A stretch of 11,917 bases of DNA from DASPKW01 sp038244055 (lineage in GTDB: Bacteria > Planctomycetota > Phycisphaerae > Tepidisphaerales > Tepidisphaeraceae), in NCBI GenBank assembly GCA_038244055.1, contig JBBRTW010000204.1, forward strand, positions 1 through 11,917. The letters are read 5' to 3'. The notes under the pieces were generated by a model that was given only the letters and a program-made list of their open reading frames with translations, was not told where the DNA came from and ran no database searches. Shown piece by piece: positions 5,935 through 11,917 of this stretch (position 1 is its first letter; each line of letters opens with the position of its first letter). Both the position numbers and the translations under genes were made by a program.

Positions 5935-8433
5935 ATGACCCCTTCCGCGTCGAAACTCGCATTCGCATCCGCCTCCATCGCCACACTGGCATTGCTGCTC
6001 GTCGGCATCGCCCTCGCCGCCCCCGACAGCGAGCGCAACTCCACCACTCCCCCGCCCCAATCCCCCATCCAATCCCTCCGCATCACCCCCGACTCCCTCA
6101 CCCTCTCCGATGCCCGCGACATCCAACATCTCCTCGTCATCGGCCAATGCGCCGATGGCCAGCGCATCGACCTCACCGCCGAGGCCGATTTCTCCACCGC
6201 CGATAGCATCGTCACCCCTCTCCCCGGCGGCGCGATCCGCCCCGCCCGGGCCGGCAAGACCCTGGTCATCGTCAAAGCCCGCGGCCTCGAAGCGCGTGTT
6301 CCCGTTGAAGTCCGCAGCGCCGCCATCGCCACCGTCGGCTTCGTCCGCGATGTCGAGCCCATCCTCGCCCGCGCCGGCTGCAACGCCGGCACCTGCCACG
6401 GCGCGGCCAAGGGCAAGGAGGGCTTCAAGCTGTCCCTGCGCGGCTACGACCCCGATTACGACTATCGCGCCCTCATCGATGACCTCGGCTCGCGCCGATT
6501 CAACCGCGTCGAACCCGACAACAGCCTCATGCTCCTCAAGCCCGCCGGCGGCGTCCCGCACGAAGGCGGCCGGATGCTCCGCACCGACTCCGATTATTAC
6601 GCCGTCATCCGCCAGTGGATTGCCGAAGGCACCCGCCAGCAGGATCTCTCCGCCCGCGCCGTCGCCATCGACCTGCTCCCGGCCGACATTCACCTTTCCG
6701 TCGCCGGCCAGTCCCATCACATCCTCGTCCGCGCTCGTTACGCCGATGGCAGCGTCCGCGATGTGACCAATGAAGCCGTCATCTCCAGCAACAACACCGA
6801 AGTCCTCGAAGTGAAGGACAACTCCGTCAAAGCCCTCCGCCGCGGCGAAGGCGCGGTACTGGTCCGCTACGAAGGCAACTACGCCACCCGAGAAGTCTTC
6901 GTCATGGGCGAACGCTCCGCTTTCCGCGATGACTGGGCCTCCATGCCCGAGCTCAACTTCATCGACCACCACACCCAGGCCAAGTGGCACGAAATGAAGA
7001 TCAAGCCCTCCGAGCTCTGCACGGATGCCGAGTTTATCCGCCGGGTCAGCCTCGACCTCACCGGCCAGCCCCCATCGGCCGAGAAACTCAAAGCCTTTCT
7101 CGCCGACAAAACGCCGAGCCAGGAAAAACGCGCGAAGGTCATCGAGGAGCTCCTCGCCAGCGAAGCGTTTATCGAATGCTGGACCAACAAGTGGTGCGAC
7201 CTCCTCCAGGTCAACAGCAAATCGCTCGGTCCCAAATCCCTCTTCATGTTCCGCGCCTGGATTCGCGACCAGATCGAGCAAAACCTCCCCTACGACCAGT
7301 TCGTCCGCAAGCTCCTCCTCGCCAGGGGCTCGAGCTTCCAGAACCCCGAGGTCAACTATTACCGCGCCCTCCAGACCCCCGAAAAAACCCAGGAAAAAAC
7401 CTCCGAGGACATCACCCAGACCTTCCTCGGCATCCGCTTCAATTGCAATCATTGCCACGATCACCCCTTCGAGCGCTGGACGCAGAAACAGTACTACGAT
7501 TTCGCCTCCTACTTCGCGAGCCTCTCTTTCAAGAAGGGGCATCTCGTCGAAGAGACCATCGTCTACGAAAACCCCGATGGCGGCGTCCAGCTTCATCCCA
7601 AGACCAAGGCCGCGGTAGACCCCATGGTCCCCTACGGCTCGGCCGCCGATTTCAAAACCGCCCCCGACCGCCGCGAGCCGATGGTGCGCTGGCTGACCTC
7701 AACCGACAATCCGTACTTCGCCAAATCCTACGCCAACCGCGTCTGGAGCTACTTTTTCGGCAAGGGCATCATCGACCCCGTCGATGACATCCGCGCCGGC
7801 AACCCGCCCAGCAACGCCGCCCTTCTCGACGCCCTTTCCGCCGACTTCATCTCCCACAAGTTCGACGTCCGCCAGCTCATGCGCACCATCGTCAGCTCGC
7901 GCACCTACCAGCTTTCCGTCGCCAGCAACGAGTGGAATGTCGACGATAAGGTGAATTTCTCCCACGCCCTCCCCCGCCGCCTCTCGGCCGAGCAGCTCGT
8001 CGATGCCGTCGGCGTCGCCACCGGCTACCGCCCCAAATTCAAAGGCATGCCCGAGAACATGCGCGCCGCCGAAGTCCCCGATGCCATGGTTGACGGCGCG
8101 GATGTCCTGGCCCTCTTCGGCCGACCCAAGCGCTCCAGCGCCTGCGAGTGCGAACGCACCAGCAACTTTTCCCTCATCCACGCCATCAACCTCGTCAACG
8201 GCTCCACCATCGGCCAAGCCTGCGCCATCCCCGACAGCCGCATCGTCAAGATCACCACCAGCACCCCCGATGACAAAACCGTCATCGACGAGCTCTACCT
8301 CGCGATCCTCAACCGCCCCGCCACCGACACCGAGAAATCCCTCGACCTGGGCAAAGGCCCGGACCGAATCCCCGCCGCGCAAGACCTGGCCTGGGCCTTA
8401 ATGAATAGCCCCGCGTTTTTATTCAACCGTTAA
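5935..8433 (+). CDS. Exported Ig-like / DUF1549 / DUF1553 protein with cytochrome-like motifs
   Basis: An 832-residue secreted protein. A Sec signal peptide covers residues 1-29 (cleavage near ALAA-P). A first Ig-like (BIG_2-type) segment spans about 45-130. The characteristic N-terminal cysteine segment of these proteins follows: RAGCNAGTCHG with C149, C154 and H155, then GFKLSLRGYDPDYDY. A second Ig-like segment spans about 247-325. DUF1549 (PSCyt2, PF07583-like) lies at about 343-530, with C504-N-H-C-H508-DHPFERWTQ, a CxxCH heme-type motif. DUF1553 (PSD1, PF07587-like) lies at about 578-830, with YANRVWSYFFGKGIIDP and SRTYQLS. All parts are present in the usual order, so the gene looks intact. 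The families are abundant in planctomycetes and often precede DUF1501 genes, as here. Their activity is unknown, and redox-linked degradation of extracellular polymers is only a suggestion. The start is set by GAGG at 5926; TAA ends it. Confidence 0.9.
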   Translation: MTPSASKLAFASASIATLALLLVGIALAAPDSERNSTTPPPQSPIQSLRITPDSLTLSDARDIQHLLVIGQCADGQRIDLTAEADFSTADSIVTPLPGGAIRPARAGKTLVIVKARGLEARVPVEVRSAAIATVGFVRDVEPILARAGCNAGTCHGAAKGKEGFKLSLRGYDPDYDYRALIDDLGSRRFNRVEPDNSLMLLKPAGGVPHEGGRMLRTDSDYYAVIRQWIAEGTRQQDLSARAVAIDLLPADIHLSVAGQSHHILVRARYADGSVRDVTNEAVISSNNTEVLEVKDNSVKALRRGEGAVLVRYEGNYATREVFVMGERSAFRDDWASMPELNFIDHHTQAKWHEMKIKPSELCTDAEFIRRVSLDLTGQPPSAEKLKAFLADKTPSQEKRAKVIEELLASEAFIECWTNKWCDLLQVNSKSLGPKSLFMFRAWIRDQIEQNLPYDQFVRKLLLARGSSFQNPEVNYYRALQTPEKTQEKTSEDITQTFLGIRFNCNHCHDHPFERWTQKQYYDFASYFASLSFKKGHLVEETIVYENPDGGVQLHPKTKAAVDPMVPYGSAADFKTAPDRREPMVRWLTSTDNPYFAKSYANRVWSYFFGKGIIDPVDDIRAGNPPSNAALLDALSADFISHKFDVRQLMRTIVSSRTYQLSVASNEWNVDDKVNFSHALPRRLSAEQLVDAVGVATGYRPKFKGMPENMRAAEVPDAMVDGADVLALFGRPKRSSACECERTSNFSLIHAINLVNGSTIGQACAIPDSRIVKITTSTPDDKTVIDELYLAILNRPATDTEKSLDLGKGPDRIPAAQDLAWALMNSPAFLFNR

Positions 8434-8440
8434 CGTTTTT

Positions 8441-8509
8441 CCATTTGTCATTCGCCATTTTTGATTCGTTTTTTTGATTCGCCATTCGCCATTCGGAATT
8501 CGGAATTTA
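8441..8509 (+). repeat. Heptanucleotide repeat array D (between DUF1549 and DUF1501 genes)
   Basis: CCATTCG-type units are visible as CCATTTG (8441), TCATTCG (8448), two adjacent CCATTCG (8482 and 8489), GAATTCG (8496) and GAATTTA (8503). The middle (8455-8481) is disturbed by T-runs. The array fills the 87-bp gap up to the ribosome binding site at 8511. The unit type is shared with array E. Confidence 0.75.
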
Positions 8510-8510
8510 C

Positions 8511-8516
8511 AAGGAG
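8511..8516 (+). promoter_or_regulatory. Ribosome binding site of the DUF1501 gene
   Basis: AAGGAG, four bases before ATG 8521, is the strongest Shine-Dalgarno sequence in the window. It fixes the start at the twin-arginine signal and rejects longer in-frame starts that would run through array D. Confidence 0.8.
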
Positions 8517-8520
8517 CCCC

Positions 8521-9987
8521 ATGCTCTCCATCCCCGGCCTCTCCGGCAGCACCTGTGACGGCTACTCCCGCCGCGAACTCCTCCGCGTCGGCGGCGCTGG
8601 CTTCATCGGCCTGAGCCTCGCCCAGATCCTCCAGCTCCAGGGCGCTCAAACAGCCCGCGCCGATGACGCCAAGCCCAACCAGAAGGACTAACCCAAGTCC
8701 GGCTTCGGCCGCGCCAAGAACGTCATCCTCATCTTCCTCCAGGGCGGCCCCTCCCACCTCGATATCTGGGATCCTAAACCCGACCAGCCCCGCGATATCC
8801 GCGGCGAGTTCAACCTCATCAAAACCAATGTCGAGGGCATCCACCTCACCGAGGTCATGCCCAGGCTCGCCCGCCAGATGGACAAGATCACACTCGTCCG
8901 CTCTCTCAACTACACCCCCGCCGGCCTCTTCAACCACACCGCCGCCATTTACCAGATGATGACCGGCTACACCCCCGACCGCGTCTCTCCATCAGGCCAG
9001 CTCGAGCCCCCCGCCCCCAACGATTTCCCCTGCATCGGCTGCAACGTCGGCAAGATGCGCCCGCCCGATGATGCGATGCTCCCCTTCGTCATGCTCCCCC
9101 GACCGCTGCAGGAATCCAACGTCATCGGCAAGGGCGGCACCGCCGGTTTCCTCGGCGCGGCCTACGATCCCTACTTCATGTATCAGGACCCCGCCGGCAA
9201 GGTGAAGCTCGATGATTTGGCGCTTCGCGCCGATGTTTCCCAGGAGCGCATGCGCAAGCGCGCCAGCCTCCTCCAGAAGGTCAACGCCCAGATGCCCGAG
9301 ATCGAGAAGGCCGTCGCCGCCAGCGCCCTCGATACCTACTACGCCAAAGCGCTCGATCTGGTCATCTCCGGCAAGGCCCGCAACGCCTTCGATCTCGAGC
9401 AGGAGAAAAAAGAAACCCGCGAGAAATACGGCATGCACACCTTCGGCCAATCGCTGCTGATGGCCCGCCGCCTCATCGAGGCCGGCACCCGCTTCGTCCA
9501 GGTGAACTGGCCCGCCGTCGCCAATGGTAACCCGCAGGTCGATGCCTTCGACACCCACGCCGCCAATTTCGGCCCGCTCAAAAATCTCCACTGCCCCAAG
9601 CTCGACAGCGGCCTGGCCTCGCTCATCGAAGACATGGATGCCCGCGGCCTGCTCTCCGAAACCATGGTCGTCGCCATCGGCGAGTTCGGGCGATCCCCGC
9701 GCCTGGGCGTCTCCACCAGCGGCAACACCAACGGCAAAGACGGCCGCGATCACTGGCCCTACTGCTACACCTGCCTGGTCGCCGGCGCTGGCGTTACCCG
9801 AGGCAGCATCTACGGCGAATCCGACGCCACCGGCTCGGCCCCCAAATCCAAAGGCGTCCACCCCACTCAAATCCTGGCCAGCATCTACCACGCCCTCGGC
9901 ATCGCCCCCGACACCATCGTCTACAACCATCTCAATCAACCAAGAGAACTCATCAAAGCCGAACCCGTGTACGATCTATTTGGCTGA
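8521..9987 (+). pseudogene. DUF1501 protein with Tat signal, interrupted by in-frame TAA at codon 57
   Basis: Members of this family are Tat-exported proteins with a sulfatase/alkaline-phosphatase-like fold, usually paired with a DUF1549 gene as here. The first 56 codons give a clear twin-arginine signal (CDGYSRRELLRVGGAGFIG at about 12-30). Codon 57 (8689-8691) is TAA. The same frame then stays open to TGA at 9985-9987 and encodes the whole conserved domain: KNVILIFLQGGPSHLDIWDP (66-85), VMPRLARQMDK, GEFGRSPR (387-394), GRDHWPY (408-414) and a normal C-terminus. No frameshift is present; one base substitution explains the stop. The next in-frame ATG (8857) lies beyond the GGPSH segment, so restarting there would lose both the export signal and part of the fold. 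Possible readings are a recent nonsense mutation, a sequence error or read-through. The intact remainder favours a very recent change or an error. As two ORFs it would be 8521-8691 and 8857-9987. Confidence 0.85.
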
Positions 9988-9990
9988 TCC

Positions 9991-10018
9991 CCGGTGGGGC
10001 AGACATTCTTGTCTGCCC
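9991..10018 (+). repeat. Stem-loop repeat, copy 2
   Basis: A 28-bp element three bases after the TGA of the DUF1501 gene, identical to 4209-4236 except C at 10000 where copy 1 has T at 4218. Stem GGGCAGACA (9997-10005) pairs perfectly with TGTCTGCCC (10010-10018) around the same TTCT loop. An A-rich then T-rich stretch follows (10021-10031), similar to that after copy 1. Confidence 0.82.
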
Positions 10019-10073
10019 TTAAAAAACTTTTCCCTGTCTCGAACACGCTTCCCGAGCAAGATATCTCCGCGAA

Positions 10074-10157
10074 CATTTCGCCATTCATCCTTCATCCTTC
10101 GCCATTCATCTTTCACCATGCGCCATTCGACATTCGTAATTCGCCATTCGCCATTTC
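10074..10157 (+). repeat. Heptanucleotide repeat array E, running into the PPC gene
   Basis: Twelve units in perfect 7-bp phase (84 bp) of the CCATTCG type, for example CCATTCA (10081), TCCTTCG (10095), CCATTCG (10123 and 10144) and ACATTCG (10130). The unit at 10116-10122 is CCATGCG. This T-to-G variant creates the ATG at 10118 used by the next gene, and the last five units are coding. Confidence 0.88.
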
Positions 10158-11917
10158 CCATCCTCCTCCTCCTCGCCGCCCCCGCCCTCGCCCAGCCTAT
10201 TCCCACCATCCAATCCGCCTCGGCGGATGTGATCAAGCGCGGCGCAACCACCCCCATCACACTCACCGGCGAAAACCTGGCCGGCGCATCCCAAGCCCTC
10301 ATCCTCGGCCGCCCCGGTGTCACCGCCACCATCGAAACCCCCGCCAGCGCCGATCCCAAAGCACCCAAAAATCCCAAACGACTCCTCCTCTCCCTCACCG
10401 CCTCCCCCACCGCCCCGCGCGGCCTGCGCGAGCTCCGCATCATCACCCCAAACGGCGTCACCAAACCTCTTCTCATCAGTGTCGATGACCTGGCCGCCAT
10501 CGCCGAAGTCGAACCGAATAACATTCCCGACCAGCCCCAGAAGATCGAGCTCCCGGCCGTCATTTCCGGAAGAATCCAGTCCGAAAACGACGTCGATTGT
10601 TTCTCCTTCCCCGCCAGGACAGGCCAGCGCCTCATCTTCGATGTCCAGGCCTCCCGCGCCGGCTCCAAGCTCGATGCCTCCCTCAGCCTCCTCGATTCGG
10701 CCGGCAAGCGCATCGCCCACAATGAAGACACCAACGGCCTCGATTCCCTCATCGATTTCAGCGTCCCCGCCGATGGCACATATACCCTGCGCATCCAGGA
10801 CCTCCAGTTCCGCGGCGGCCCCGATTTCACCTACCGCATCCGCGCTGGTGAACTGCCCTACGTCGATGCCCTCTTCCCCCTCGGCGCACAGCGCGGCCAA
10901 TCCGTCGAAGTTGAACTGACCGGCCGGAACATCGACCCCGCGCATAAACTTTCGATCTCCCTCGACCCCGCCGACCGCATGCCCATCCACGATGTCCAGG
11001 CTACCACCCCCGCCGGCAGTTCCAACCTCCTTGCGCTGGCCATCGGCGATCTCCCCGAGATGATCGAATTCGAGCCCAACGACACCCGCGAAAAGGCCAA
11101 CCCCATTACCGCGCCGGTCATTATCAATGGCCGAATCGACAAGCCCGGCGATGTCGACACCTACAAACTCGCCAACATCAACGGCCCCGTCACCCTCGAA
11201 ATCACCGCCTCCAAGCTCGGCTCGCGCCTCGATGCATTGCTGACGCTCATGGATGATGCCGGCAATGTCATCCAGCGCAACCACGACCCCTCCCCGCCCA
11301 ACACCGGCGCGGATGCCCGCATCGTCTTCACGGCCATCAAGGACAAAACGTACTACATCGCCGTCCGCGATCTGGTCGATCATGGCGGCCCCGATTACGG
11401 CTACCGCCTCAGTGTCGCCCCGCCCCAGGCCCAGCCGCCGGATTTCGAAGTCTCTCTCCGCACCACCACCCTTCGTTTGAATCGCGGTGCCAATACACTC
11501 GTCATCGCCGACATCCAGCGCCGCGGCGGCTTCAACCCCGACATCACCATCTCCCTCTCCCCCCTGCCCAGGGGCGTCACCTGCAAACCCCTCATCGTCA
11601 CCACCCAGCCCAGCAGCGGCATTTTCACGCTCACCGCCGCGGAAGATGCCGACCCCGGCTACTTCCCCCTCACCGTCATCGCCACCGCAACCGCAACCGC
11701 GCCGGCAACAATCCCCGACAAAGCCGCTCCCGACAAATCCACGACCGCCGCATCCACACCCGACAAATCCGCCGCCCCCAGAACGATCACCCATTCCCCG
11801 CTCCCCAGCCCCATCACCCACGCCATCCCCCAGGCCTTCCTCACGCTCCACGAACCCGCCCCGTTCCAAATCCAGCGCCTCGGCCCCCCCGTGAAAGCCG
11901 AGCCCAAAACGACCCCC
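10118..11917 (+). CDS. Exported PPC-domain protein (3' end outside window)
   Basis: The frame is open for 600 codons to the right edge without a stop. Residues 1-25 are a Sec signal peptide (core PILLLLAAPALA, cleavage before Q26). An IPT/TIG-like Ig segment (about 28-125) follows. A first PPC (bacterial pre-peptidase C-terminal) domain spans about 130-245, starting EVEPNN and containing SGRIQSENDVDCFSF and DGTYTLRIQD. A second spans about 315-432, with FEPNDTREKANPI, NGRIDKPGDVDTYKL and KTYYIAVRD. A further beta-rich part and a Pro/Thr/Lys-rich stretch with three PDK triplets (about 535-550) come next. Such proteins follow DUF1501 genes in planctomycetes and probably bind substrate or partners outside the cell. 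No Shine-Dalgarno sequence is seen, and the only usable start before the hydrophobic core is the ATG inside array E. The first 14 residues are therefore repeat-encoded. A DUF1501 stop lies 130 bp upstream. Confidence 0.85.
   Translation, partial: MRHSTFVIRHSPFPILLLLAAPALAQPIPTIQSASADVIKRGATTPITLTGENLAGASQALILGRPGVTATIETPASADPKAPKNPKRLLLSLTASPTAPRGLRELRIITPNGVTKPLLISVDDLAAIAEVEPNNIPDQPQKIELPAVISGRIQSENDVDCFSFPARTGQRLIFDVQASRAGSKLDASLSLLDSAGKRIAHNEDTNGLDSLIDFSVPADGTYTLRIQDLQFRGGPDFTYRIRAGELPYVDALFPLGAQRGQSVEVELTGRNIDPAHKLSISLDPADRMPIHDVQATTPAGSSNLLALAIGDLPEMIEFEPNDTREKANPITAPVIINGRIDKPGDVDTYKLANINGPVTLEITASKLGSRLDALLTLMDDAGNVIQRNHDPSPPNTGADARIVFTAIKDKTYYIAVRDLVDHGGPDYGYRLSVAPPQAQPPDFEVSLRTTTLRLNRGANTLVIADIQRRGGFNPDITISLSPLPRGVTCKPLIVTTQPSSGIFTLTAAEDADPGYFPLTVIATATATAPATIPDKAAPDKSTTAASTPDKSAAPRTITHSPLPSPITHAIPQAFLTLHEPAPFQIQRLGPPVKAEPKTTP

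Noticed and set aside
8689..8691. Recoded or reassigned TAA codon
   Set aside because: TAA terminates the adjacent DUF1549 gene, and TAG and TGA are used as stops in other genes here, so no reassignment is supported. Occasional read-through cannot be excluded.
9976..10830. Minus-strand frame ending with 'GNGEWRI'-like repeats
   Set aside because: The repeated peptide is the reverse-strand translation of CCATTCG heptamers (R-M-A-N-G-E-W period). It is a by-product of the array, not a protein family.
10106..11869. Long minus-strand open frame opposite the PPC gene, and similar long minus frames opposite the other + genes (for example 5848-7596 and 2880-4136)
   Set aside because: They are Gly/Asp/Ala-rich shadows produced by strong C bias at third codon positions of the + genes. 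They have no recognisable domains, and the + frames carry clear families.

Overview
The window reads as GC-rich bacterial DNA from the Planctomycetota-Verrucomicrobiota group, most likely a planctomycete. The main argument is gene content. A cytochrome-c/WD40 protein, a DUF1549-DUF1553 protein, a Tat-exported DUF1501 protein and a PPC-domain protein lie in a row on the + strand, a set characteristic of these phyla. The assignment rests on recognising the families by eye; no search was run.

Layout. Positions 1-479 hold the C-terminal part of a HupE/UreJ-type membrane protein (+). A convergent GNAT acetyltransferase (-) occupies 754-1227. The gap between them is almost wholly repeats: two arrays of 7-bp units flanking a palindromic element of about 100 bp. 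Positions 1228-1562 are non-coding and carry one nested hairpin. Then come five exported proteins, all on +: a beta-propeller/phosphoesterase fusion (1563-4208), a cytochrome-c/WD40 protein (4422-5837), DUF1549/DUF1553 (5935-8433), DUF1501 (8521-9987) and a PPC-domain protein that runs off the right edge (10118-11917). The last four are 87-130 bp apart and probably form one transcription unit. The phosphoesterase gene is separated from them by a 213-bp gap and may be independent.

How the genes work together. All five + strand proteins carry export signals. The DUF1501 protein uses a twin-arginine signal and the others Sec-type signals. The set therefore acts outside the cytoplasm. Heme-binding motifs in two proteins, hydrolase-like folds in two others, and propeller and PPC modules for binding suggest an extracytoplasmic machine for binding and breaking down a polymer or phosphorylated substrate. 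The families are known from planctomycetes but their reactions are not established, so this role is inference.

Most unusual points. (1) Spaces between genes are built from phased 7-bp repeats. Three of the arrays begin exactly at a TAG stop codon, within TAGTTG. (2) One array runs into the PPC gene, supplying its ATG and the first residues of its signal peptide. (3) A 28-bp stem-loop occurs twice, each time directly after a TGA stop, and its one difference preserves pairing. (4) The DUF1501 gene has an in-frame TAA at codon 57, with the rest of the protein intact in the same frame. No tRNA, rRNA, CRISPR array, integrase or transposase was seen.
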